Shown here in pieces: positions 1 to 5,974 of a stretch of DNA of 7,310 nucleotides. The position numbers and the translations under genes are program-made. Origin of the DNA: Pseudomonadota bacterium (GTDB lineage: Bacteria; Pseudomonadota; Gammaproteobacteria; Burkholderiales; Sulfuriferulaceae). Position 1 is the stretch's first letter. Each line of letters opens with the position of its first letter. The stretch lies in NCBI GenBank assembly GCA_021790625.1, contig JAJYGL010000133.1:5251-12560 (forward strand), read 5' to 3'. Under the pieces are notes generated by a model. The model was not told the DNA's origin and ran no database searches. It saw only the letters and a list, made by a program, of their open reading frames with translations.

Positions 1-1796
1 CCAATATTCAAGCCGTTCACGGCGCCATCCACTGGCACGGGGAAAACCTGCTTGCCCTGCCGGAATCCCGTATGCGCCAACTGCGCGGCGGTGCCATCGG
101 CATGGTATTTCAGGAAGCCTTGACCGGCCTCAACCCGGTACTGACACTGGGCGAACAGATTATGGAAGCGCTACGTCTGCACCGTAAACTTCGTGGCCAA
201 CCACTACGCGAGGCCGCGAGTGAATTATTGCATGCCGTGGGCATTGCCGAGCCACAACGCCGTTTGCAAGATTACCCGCTTCATATTTCTGGCGGTATGA
301 AACAACGGGTAATGATAGCCATGGCGCTAGCGGGCAACCCACAACTGCTGATTGCCGACGAACCTACGACAGCACTCGACGTGACAGTGCAAGCGCAAGT
401 ATTGAATCTGTTACGCGAAATTCAACGCCAGCGCAACATGGGCATGCTGCTGATTACCCATGATATTGGCGTAGCAGCGGCAATGGCAGATCATATCGGC
501 GTACTCTACGCTGGCGAATTGATGGAAATCGCCCCCCGCGACAGATTCTTTCAACAGGCAACACATCCTTACAGTCAAAAGCTGTTTGCTGCTCTACCGC
601 AGTACGGGCAACTACTGAGCATTCCAGGGCAAGTCCCCGCACCAGAAGAAAAAACCACCGGTTGTCGCTTTTCCCCGCGCTGCCATCTGGCAGACGATAT
701 CTGTCATCAGCAAACGCCGGACTGGACCTGGCTTGTTACCGGGCACGGCATTCGCTGCCATCACCCTGACCTGAATTTTTCTGTCCATCCTGCGTTCGAC
801 ACAACGCTATTCGCAACGCCATCGACCAGCGCAACGCAGCAACTGACCGTCAAAAATCTGACTGTCCGCTTTCCCGTGCGCGCATCCGGATGGTGGCCTG
901 CAACACAACACATGACCGTCGTCGATGATATCAATCTCACGCTGGCGCAACGCGAGACGCTAGCGCTGGTTGGCGAATCCGGTTGTGGAAAAACGACACT
1001 GGGCAAGGCCATCCTGCACCTTGTGCCGTCTTCTTCCGGCAGCATCGAACTGGGCGGAAAAACATACGACGCCCGCAAGCCGTGGTCGAATAGCCAGCGC
1101 GCGCAGATACAGATGGTCTTTCAAGATCCATTCGCCTCACTCAATCCGCGCCACACCATCCGGCAAATTCTGGAAGAAGGCATGCTGGCGCTTAATACCA
1201 TGCCAGATGATGCAAGCCGACGCGACTGGCTGAAAATATTGATGCAACGCAGTGGACTGCCCGAGCAAGCTCTCGCCCGCTATCCACACGAATTCTCTGG
1301 CGGTCAACGCCAACGCATCGCCATTGCCCGTGCGCTGGCAGTCAAACCCAAGCTACTGATTTGCGACGAGCCCACCAGCGCGCTCGACGTGTCGATACAG
1401 GCGCAAATCATTCAGCTGTTGCGCGACATCCAGCAAGACATGGGCTTGGGTTTACTATTCATTACCCACAACCTGCCACTCGCCCAGCAGATAGCGCATC
1501 GCACGGCAGTCATGTATCTTGGCCGTATCGTGGAAAGCGGTGACAGCCAGCGCATCGCCCAGCAACCCGCCCACCCCTACACGCAAGCCCTGTTATCCGC
1601 CATACCCGACCTGTCCACCAAACTGCCCACCGGATTGGCAGGCGAAGCCGCCTCCGCACTGCACCCGCCAACCGGTTGTCACTTCCATCCGCGTTGCGCC
1701 CATGCCGACACGCTATGCCAAATCCACTATCCAGAAACCCGTGAACTGCCGGATGGACGAATGATACGCTGCCATCACCCGCTGTACAGCATTTAA
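1..1796 (+). CDS. Peptide-type ABC transporter ATPase, two fused ATP-binding domains (5' partial)
   Basis: Cytoplasmic ATP-hydrolysing subunit of a peptide/nickel (Dpp/Opp/Yej-type) importer; it would power a pair of membrane permeases not present here. The frame is open from base 3, so the gene starts upstream. The ATG at 72 is internal, because the first Walker A is missing. Numbered from that Met, domain 1 has a Q-loop (MVFQE, 11-15), signature SGGMKQR (73-79), Walker B LLIADEP and H-loop ITHD (to 131). Domain 2 is complete: Walker A GESGCGKTT (301-309), Q-loop MVFQD, signature SGGQRQR (409-415), Walker B LLICDEP and ITHN. Each domain ends in an oligo_HPY tail (CRFSPRC and CHFHPRC) with four cysteines at identical spacing. 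The one-chain, two-ATPase design matches YejF-like proteins, usually about 530-700 residues long. The family call is firm. The substrate (peptides, microcin-like compounds or others) cannot be read from this chain. Confidence 0.93.
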   Translation, partial: NIQAVHGAIHWHGENLLALPESRMRQLRGGAIGMVFQEALTGLNPVLTLGEQIMEALRLHRKLRGQPLREAASELLHAVGIAEPQRRLQDYPLHISGGMKQRVMIAMALAGNPQLLIADEPTTALDVTVQAQVLNLLREIQRQRNMGMLLITHDIGVAAAMADHIGVLYAGELMEIAPRDRFFQQATHPYSQKLFAALPQYGQLLSIPGQVPAPEEKTTGCRFSPRCHLADDICHQQTPDWTWLVTGHGIRCHHPDLNFSVHPAFDTTLFATPSTSATQQLTVKNLTVRFPVRASGWWPATQHMTVVDDINLTLAQRETLALVGESGCGKTTLGKAILHLVPSSSGSIELGGKTYDARKPWSNSQRAQIQMVFQDPFASLNPRHTIRQILEEGMLALNTMPDDASRRDWLKILMQRSGLPEQALARYPHEFSGGQRQRIAIARALAVKPKLLICDEPTSALDVSIQAQIIQLLRDIQQDMGLGLLFITHNLPLAQQIAHRTAVMYLGRIVESGDSQRIAQQPAHPYTQALLSAIPDLSTKLPTGLAGEAASALHPPTGCHFHPRCAHADTLCQIHYPETRELPDGRMIRCHHPLYSI

Positions 1797-1856
1797 CCCG
1801 CAACGCGGCCCATGGCAAAATAAATCAACGGTTGGTGCTCAATGAAAATTAAAAAA

Positions 1857-2132
1857 TCATGTTGTTTTATGCGAAGAAACATACTCGCGCAGAACCTCAT
1901 CCATGCGGGTTTGCCAGCCAGAACCAGTAGCGCGAAAATAAGCCAGTACCTCAGGGCTATATCGAACAGCCACTTGCTCCTTGATTGGTTGTTTGTTTGG
2001 TCCACGGGTACGACGTACAGCAACCTCTTTCCGCAGTTCGTCCATCGAATGAGTTACAAAAGCATCATTCCAATCATCCAGTTGTGTGACTGGAGCATCA
2101 TTTGCAGAAACGCGTCCATGCTTCACATTCAT
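1857..2132 (-). CDS. brnA: BrnA-family antitoxin
   Basis: Antitoxin of a BrnT/BrnA type II module. In characterised systems it binds and neutralises the BrnT ribonuclease and, with it, represses the operon. The 91-residue protein has an N-terminal variable part that should contact the toxin. A basic linker (VRRTRGP, 39-45) follows, then a C-terminal ribbon-helix-helix domain at about 50-86 with the family-typical stretch VAVRYSPEVLAYFRATG and GWQTRM. The ATG at 2132 is preceded by a GAAAGG Shine-Dalgarno about 9 nt away. A longer frame extends upstream, but it runs antisense-like through brnT and has no BrnA similarity. The start lies 35 nt inside the toxin gene, which implies coupled translation. 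The gene ends about 60 nt from the convergent ABC ATPase gene. The call rests on motif recognition and the paired toxin. Confidence 0.9.
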   Translation of the reverse strand: MNVKHGRVSANDAPVTQLDDWNDAFVTHSMDELRKEVAVRRTRGPNKQPIKEQVAVRYSPEVLAYFRATGSGWQTRMDEVLREYVSSHKTT

Positions 2133-2370
2133 GTTTTTCTGCCTTTCTCGCCGAAATAATATGTGGCCATTCGTCATTGCCCGGCGTCCAAACAACAAAC
2201 AGCATTTCCCCCATGTGCCAACCAATACTCTGAAAGCGCAATTCTCCATAAGCTGCCCGAGCATCTTCACGGGTTAACAAATCCGCATCAAAAAAACCAG
2301 ATAGCGCAGCAAAATCAACACCATGCTTAACAATATTCGCTTGGCACTTAGCTTCATCGAAGGTAATCAT
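2098..2370 (-). CDS. brnT: BrnT-family ribonuclease toxin
   Basis: Toxin of the type II pair. BrnT proteins are small RelE-fold ribonucleases that stop growth by cleaving RNA when the antitoxin is lost. The 90-residue product has the family pattern: an N-terminal FDEAK (4-8), ANIVKHGVDF (11-20), an acidic FFDADLL, the ELRFQSIG strand, a hydrophobic core MLFVVW, and the signature IISARKAEKHE (71-81). Its length is normal for the family. I chose the ATG at 2370 because BrnT proteins begin just before the F-x-D-E motif. A TTG-initiated extension to 2469 would add 33 residues translated through the promoter. No Shine-Dalgarno precedes the ATG, which fits the leaderless transcript predicted from the promoter. 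The toxin comes first and the antitoxin second, as is usual for brnTA. The gene looks intact. Confidence 0.9.
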   Translation of the reverse strand: MITFDEAKCQANIVKHGVDFAALSGFFDADLLTREDARAAYGELRFQSIGWHMGEMLFVVWTPGNDEWPHIISARKAEKHECEAWTRFCK

Positions 2371-2376
2371 CGTCAA

Positions 2377-2405
2377 ATCGTAAATGCACCATGACAGAAA
2401 GTCAA
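2377..2405 (-). promoter_or_regulatory. Sigma70-type promoter of brnTA, start point at the ATG
   Basis: On the minus strand, a -35 box TTGACT (2400-2405) and a -10 box TACGAT (2377-2382) are separated by exactly 17 bp. Only 6 nt (2371-2376) lie between the -10 box and the brnT ATG, so the expected transcription start falls on or next to the A of the start codon. This would give a leaderless mRNA. The boxes are seen directly; the start point is inferred from normal spacing. Confidence 0.65.
2392..2404. promoter_or_regulatory. Candidate BrnA operator over the -35 box
   Basis: A small inverted repeat, TGAC-AGAAA-GTCA, overlaps the -35 hexamer of brnT. A further GTCAA (2372-2376) repeats the right half-site and its following base 29 bp away, next to the -10 box. 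BrnA proteins are ribbon-helix-helix autorepressors, so half-sites overlapping the promoter are plausible operator elements. Short repeats like this also arise by chance. Confidence 0.3.
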
Positions 2406-2460
2406 GACAAATTGTAGATGCAAATAAATAGTGAAAAATAATTCCTCGATAAACCACGTT

Positions 2461-2576
2461 ACGGGCCAAATCGGGAAGATCGCGACGCGTACGGCGCAGG
2501 TCGTAGCCGGGACTTTGACACCAAGCCGCATAGACGCGCGAGCGCCCGATTTGACCGCAACCGTTAGGCCACCATC
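2461..2576. other. GC-rich intergenic segment of unknown origin with imperfect inverted repeat
   Basis: Between the AT-rich brnT promoter zone and the hairpin-repeat half copy lies about 115 bp of much higher GC content. It is bounded by AAATCGGG (2468-2475) and its exact complement CCCGATTT (2545-2552), and the next inner bases also partly match (TCGCG on both arms). The minus-strand frame continuous with brnT stays open through it but has no convincing start. I recognise no gene. It may be a remnant of a mobile or repeated element. Confidence 0.35.
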
Positions 2577-2610
2577 GCGACCATGTGGAAATAGATCAGC
2601 GCTTCCCTAA
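2577..2610 (+). repeat. Half copy of a dispersed palindromic repeat
   Basis: This 34-bp stretch matches 6046-6079 at 31 of 34 positions in the same orientation, ending in the shared ATCAGCGCTTCCCTAA. In the full element at 6010-6076 this sequence is the right arm. Here the left flank shows only a remnant of the matching arm (CCAC-C-AT facing ATGTGG around 2570-2588). It lies about 40 bp past the stop of the desaturase gene. The likely explanation is a decayed MITE or solo transposon end. Confidence 0.7.
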
Positions 2611-2650
2611 GCCGCAGTTTTGCATGGCACCAGCGCAGCAGCATCGCCCG

Positions 2651-3532
2651 CTACCCGCTCTCCGGCAATGGGCCACGCAGTTGACGCAACAGCATACGGC
2701 CCCAGTAACCGGTAAACTCTCCACGTTCTTCAAGGAAGCGCCGTGGCAATGCTTGCCAACCCAAACGGGGATAGCGATGATGCGTGGCATGATAGTTGAA
2801 ATGTAACAACAGCGATGAAACCAAAGCCGGCAGCCGCGGCGTTGATACCGAATGACCATCCAGCGCCGTGGCATAGTGATACAGATTGTCATGCAACGAA
2901 ATCAGCACAGCCCGACCAAATAGCATCAACGCCAGAATCCACCATCTCGCGCCCCAGGTGATAAAAGCCATTCCCCACAACGATAGGGTAAAAAAAGCAT
3001 CCAGACGAACTTCGAACAACACGGCGACGCGCCCGCTCACTGCATCGACAATACGTCCGGTCAGTCCCGCTTTATCATCCAGACGCCGACGCAGGGCACG
3101 CAACACTGGCAAAGGCAACCAGAACAACAACAAAGCCAATATCTCCGCCAGATACAACCCGCCCAACAAAACAGCATAGTAGGACAGTGCTGCCCGGACA
3201 CGCGTCCGTTGCCGCGCATCATAGATTTCAGACCTGTCTTGGGTCTGGCGGTTGTAACGATGGTGTAACAGATGACCAGCACGCAGTACGCGGTATGGTG
3301 CGCCAAACAGGATCGCCAATACGCGGCCCGCCGCCTGATCGAAACGATACCGTCCCGTCAGAACACCATGCATGCACTCGTGAATGAGCGCCCATAACGG
3401 CAGGCTCAACAAGATGGCCGGCGCCATCAAACAACCCAACATGGCACTACTTGCCACCAGTCGCGGCAACACAAACAGAAAGAATAACTGCAAAATCAGC
3501 ATACCGGTCAGCAACAACAGATTCAGCACCAT
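2651..3532 (-). CDS. Membrane fatty acid desaturase-family protein
   Basis: Integral membrane di-iron oxygenase of the fatty acid desaturase/hydroxylase superfamily. Members use O2 and reducing power to desaturate or hydroxylate acyl chains or other lipids in the cytoplasmic membrane. The three histidine boxes that bind the two irons are present: HECMH (51-55), HLLHH (87-91) and HATHH (248-252), plus H244 and the HDNLYHY stretch (214-220). Hydrophobic spans lie at about 4-22, 30-50, 117-140 and 180-212. At 293 residues it is short compared with many acyl-lipid desaturases but within the superfamily range. The ATG at 3532 follows a strong GGAGG about 12 nt upstream. It is transcribed in the same direction as the upstream cytochrome gene but is separated from it by a strong terminator, so it is probably a separate unit. 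No ferredoxin or reductase partner is adjacent. The substrate is unknown; carotenoid or sterol-type hydroxylation is not excluded. Confidence 0.88.
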   Translation of the reverse strand: MVLNLLLLTGMLILQLFFLFVLPRLVASSAMLGCLMAPAILLSLPLWALIHECMHGVLTGRYRFDQAAGRVLAILFGAPYRVLRAGHLLHHRYNRQTQDRSEIYDARQRTRVRAALSYYAVLLGGLYLAEILALLLFWLPLPVLRALRRRLDDKAGLTGRIVDAVSGRVAVLFEVRLDAFFTLSLWGMAFITWGARWWILALMLFGRAVLISLHDNLYHYATALDGHSVSTPRLPALVSSLLLHFNYHATHHRYPRLGWQALPRRFLEERGEFTGYWGRMLLRQLRGPLPESG

Positions 3533-3562
3533 GATTCTGTTTATCCTCCACAGTAGTCACAC

Positions 3563-3583
3563 GCCAACACACACGTCATTGGC
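3563..3583. repeat. Short inverted repeat upstream of the desaturase gene
   Basis: GCCAA and TTGGC are separated by 11 nt and lie 31-51 nt upstream of the desaturase ATG, within the 110-nt gap between its start and the terminator. The layout resembles a LysR-type or other dimeric regulator site, but the arms are only 5 bp. I see no clear -35/-10 pair for the desaturase in this gap. Confidence 0.25.
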
Positions 3584-3643
3584 TGCCTGTATGACACGCG
3601 CTTCGCCCAGAGAAAATGCTTGAGGAAATACTTGCCCCTCCAC

Positions 3644-3675
3644 AAAAAAGCCATGCCCTGAGGCATGGCTTTTTC
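3644..3675. terminator. Intrinsic terminator, bidirectional
   Basis: A perfect GC-rich stem GCCATGCC/GGCATGGC (3650-3657 and 3662-3669) with a 4-nt loop is flanked by six A on one side and five T on the other, so it reads as a rho-independent terminator on both strands. It starts 4 nt after the cytochrome stop codon and must serve that minus-strand gene. It also insulates the desaturase gene. No plus-strand gene ends here. Confidence 0.93.
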
Positions 3676-3678
3676 ACA

Positions 3679-5709
3679 TCAGTACCGCGCATCAGACGGT
3701 TTGCCACCATTCGGCCAGTCTTTCACCTTGGGTGGAAAATCCGGACGTGGCATATGGGTAAAGTACTGCGCCACGTCTACCGCATCCTGATCGCTCAAGC
3801 CTCCTGCCCCTTGCGGATAATGCAGGGTATTGGCCATGGGCATATCGTTCTTCACGAACGCCGCAGCGGTATAGGTTTTGGCAATCCCTGCACCGATATT
3901 GAACGATTTGTCGCCCCACAACGGCGGGAACAGGTAACTGCCGTCGGCGCGCTGCATGCCTTCACCGTTCTTGCCATGACAAATGGCACAAGAGTTTTCA
4001 TACACGAGCTTGCCATGCACTTCGTTCGGCACAATCTTCTTGCTGACTTTACCGATACCACGCCCTGGAATCTTCTGTCCTTTTTGAGCGTCGCCACGCA
4101 TCCAGTCCATATAGGCAATCATGGCATTCATCTGCGGCGAATTCTTGTCCAGCGCTTTGCCTGACATCGAGCGCAAGAAGCAACCATTCACACGATCCTG
4201 GAAGTCGATCACCTTGCCTGCGCGCGCCGCGTAGCTCGGGAACATGGCAGCCAGACCCACGTACGGCGCTGCCTTGGCTACCGTTCCACCGTTGATATGA
4301 CAGCTGTTACAAGTCAGCACATCGCCGACATTGTCGGGCAATAACTGCTTGGTATCCTGCATCAGTTGCATGCCGTATATCAATTGCGCCGCATTCGGGC
4401 TGTTCAGCATTGCCGCATAGCGTGGCGTAACAAATTTTGACGGTGCTTCCGGCCGCAGATTCAACGCCTCACGCATGGCATGCACTTTCGCTGCTGTCAC
4501 CGGTGCAGCCTGATTGCCCCATCGTGTGCGTACAAAACTGATGATTTCAGCCAATTCCTGATCGTTCAATTCAGCATAACCCGGCATGCCAAAACGGTGC
4601 GGAGCGCCCTGAGTGACTGCAGTATAAGAACCGGTCAGCACGACGTGAATGATGGAAGTCGGGTCTTTTGCCAGCACCGACGTATTGCTGGCAAGTGGCG
4701 GGAAGAACTGCGATGCACCTTTGCCATCTACCTGATGGCAGGTGGAACAGAACTGAACATACCCCAAACCACCACGCGTGCGATATAAATCTTCGGCGCT
4801 GGCTTTGGCATCACGATAAGGGACGTGTCGATTCGGCACCTCCTCCGGATTGGGGGGCAGCGCATGAATATATTCACCAATCGCCGCCAAATCACCCGGG
4901 GTAAAATACTGACTGCTGTTATGAATGACTTCGGTCATGCTGCCAAACGCCGTCGCCCGATCACCCACGCCGGTTTTCAAGAACTGGGCGATTTCTGGTG
5001 CAGACCACAGATGGCGCAAGTTAACGGCACGCCAGTTTTCCACCGACGAACCGGCCAGAAAATATTTACCGCTGTCTTCACCTGCTTCCGTCAGGGCTTT
5101 TTCCTGGAAACCGATACCGCGCGGCGTATGACAAGAACCGCAATGCCCCAAGCCCTCGACAATATATGCGCCACGATTCCATTGCGGCGTATGCGCCGGA
5201 TTGTAACGGAAAGGTTGATCACTCAAAAAAGCGATATTCCAGAAAGCCAGGCCAATACGCATATTAAATGGCCATTGCAGATCATTCTTGATGTTTGGCT
5301 GGTGCACAGGCGCCACACCATGCATGATGTAAGCATACAACGCACGCATATCATCCGACGCAATCTTTTCAAACGATGGATATGGCATGGCCGGATAGAG
5401 ATTATGCCCATCTGCTGCCACACCCTTACGCATGGCGCGGTCAAACTGTTCAAACGTGTAGCTGCCAATACCTGTTGCCACATCTGGCGTGATATTGGTC
5501 GAATGAATGACGCCAAATGGGGTGTTCATATCCAACCCGCCAGCCATCGGCTTCCCACCCGGCGCCGTGTGACAGGCCACACAATCGCCCAGATGCGCCA
5601 CATATTCCCCATGCCGGATTTCATCCTGAGGTGATGCAGCCGCCAGAGCCGTTCCTGCAAACAGCAACGACCCGATCAACAAAACCATCGGTTCCAGTCT
5701 CCATGCCAT
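3679..5709 (-). CDS. Pentaheme cytochrome c: Adh-type triheme domain fused to TsdA-like diheme domain
   Basis: Exported periplasmic electron-transfer protein of 676 residues. A Sec signal peptide (MAWRLEPM, then a hydrophobic run) probably ends at TALA-AAS (20-26). Residues about 28-400 match the cytochrome subunit of membrane-bound alcohol/gluconate dehydrogenases: CVACH (43-47) followed by TAPGGKPMAGGL and STNITPD, CGSCH (190-194), and CSTCH (321-325). Candidate distal methionines are M108 (AMPYPSF), M258 and M375 (FGMPGY). After a linker, residues about 435-655 match the thiosulfate dehydrogenase TsdA: CNSCH (467-471) with INGGT, FPSYAARAGK, RVNGCFLRSMSGKAL with C510, MIAYMDWM, and CAICH (574-578) with M623/M625. 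The ATG at 5709 has AGGAG 7 nt upstream; the TTG just before it is less likely. No dehydrogenase subunit or TsdB neighbour is in view. Which donor it oxidises (alcohol-dehydrogenase electrons, thiosulfate or another) is inference only. Confidence 0.9.
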   Translation of the reverse strand: MAWRLEPMVLLIGSLLFAGTALAAASPQDEIRHGEYVAHLGDCVACHTAPGGKPMAGGLDMNTPFGVIHSTNITPDVATGIGSYTFEQFDRAMRKGVAADGHNLYPAMPYPSFEKIASDDMRALYAYIMHGVAPVHQPNIKNDLQWPFNMRIGLAFWNIAFLSDQPFRYNPAHTPQWNRGAYIVEGLGHCGSCHTPRGIGFQEKALTEAGEDSGKYFLAGSSVENWRAVNLRHLWSAPEIAQFLKTGVGDRATAFGSMTEVIHNSSQYFTPGDLAAIGEYIHALPPNPEEVPNRHVPYRDAKASAEDLYRTRGGLGYVQFCSTCHQVDGKGASQFFPPLASNTSVLAKDPTSIIHVVLTGSYTAVTQGAPHRFGMPGYAELNDQELAEIISFVRTRWGNQAAPVTAAKVHAMREALNLRPEAPSKFVTPRYAAMLNSPNAAQLIYGMQLMQDTKQLLPDNVGDVLTCNSCHINGGTVAKAAPYVGLAAMFPSYAARAGKVIDFQDRVNGCFLRSMSGKALDKNSPQMNAMIAYMDWMRGDAQKGQKIPGRGIGKVSKKIVPNEVHGKLVYENSCAICHGKNGEGMQRADGSYLFPPLWGDKSFNIGAGIAKTYTAAAFVKNDMPMANTLHYPQGAGGLSDQDAVDVAQYFTHMPRPDFPPKVKDWPNGGKPSDARY

Positions 5710-5740
5710 CAATATTCTCCTTGATATTTAGCCGCCGACC

Positions 5741-5754
5741 TGCCTTTTCAGGCA
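5741..5754 (-). other. Small hairpin in the cytochrome mRNA leader
   Basis: On the transcript, TGCCT-GAAA-AGGCA forms a 5-bp stem closed by a GNRA-type tetraloop, between the predicted transcription start and the Shine-Dalgarno. It is too short to be a riboswitch. It may stabilise the 5' end or have no role. Confidence 0.3.
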
Positions 5755-5767
5755 AGATGATGGCAAG

Positions 5768-5796
5768 ATTCTATAACGAGAACTACCGCAATTCAA
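5768..5796 (-). promoter_or_regulatory. Sigma70-type promoter of the pentaheme cytochrome gene
   Basis: On the minus strand, TTGAAT (5791-5796) and TAGAAT (5768-5773, one mismatch to consensus) are separated by exactly 17 bp. Transcription would begin near 5761, giving a leader of about 50 nt that contains the small hairpin and the AGGAG site. The AT-rich tract further upstream (about 5810-5845) could act as an UP-like element. Confidence 0.6.
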
Positions 5797-5886
5797 GGTT
5801 GATTGCCAGATAATCTAATTATTTAAGTTATTAATGAAATACTGATATCGCATTTCAACCAGACAATGATCCAGAAATCCGTCAAA

Positions 5887-5915
5887 CCTGATTCATCATG
5901 CCCATTGCAATCAGG
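5887..5915. repeat. Inverted repeat CCTGATT/AATCAGG
   Basis: Perfect 7-bp arms separated by 15 nt in the cytochrome-ppsA intergenic region. No T-run follows on the + strand, so it does not look like a terminator. It could be a regulator site or part of a structured leader of ppsA. Confidence 0.35.
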
Positions 5916-5932
5916 AAGTCGGGATGGTTGCA

Positions 5933-5947
5933 CGATAGCATGTATCG
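5933..5947. repeat. Inverted repeat CGATA/TATCG
   Basis: Perfect 5-bp arms around GCATG, the second of four consecutive inverted repeats between the divergent promoters. It is weak alone and noted because of the clustering. Confidence 0.25.
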
Positions 5948-5958
5948 CTGCGAACTGC

Positions 5959-5974
5959 TTGTTGCGGGCAACAA
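5959..5974. promoter_or_regulatory. 16-bp perfect palindromic site, candidate operator
   Basis: TTGTTGC and GCAACAA flank a GG centre, giving complete 7-bp arms. This size and symmetry are typical of sites for dimeric helix-turn-helix regulators. It lies about 155 bp upstream of the ppsA start and about 165 bp upstream of the cytochrome -35 box, so it could serve either gene. The regulator is unknown. Confidence 0.4.

Noticed and set aside
1797..1856. Possible terminator between the convergent ABC and brnA genes
   Set aside because: There are A- and T-rich runs but no GC-rich stem long enough to call.
1857..2270. Longer 137-residue version of the BrnA frame
   Set aside because: The upstream part overlaps brnT in another frame and shows no BrnA features. 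The ATG at 2132 has a good ribosome site and gives the usual length.
2098..2469. Longer 123-residue version of the BrnT reading frame starting at TTG 2469
   Set aside because: The extra 33 residues are translated from the AT-rich promoter region, have no BrnT similarity, and would place the promoter inside the gene. BrnT proteins start just before the FDEAK motif.
3616..4164. 182-codon plus-strand frame opposite the end of the cytochrome gene
   Set aside because: It crosses the terminator hairpin and lies antisense to the TsdA-like domain, with no domain similarity.
4825..5634. 269-codon plus-strand frame opposite the cytochrome gene
   Set aside because: It is antisense to a well-supported multiheme cytochrome. 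Its protein sequence has no coherent domain and reflects the codon pattern of the opposite strand.
5710..5712. TTG start for the pentaheme cytochrome
   Set aside because: It directly precedes an ATG that is better spaced from AGGAG. Only one residue differs.
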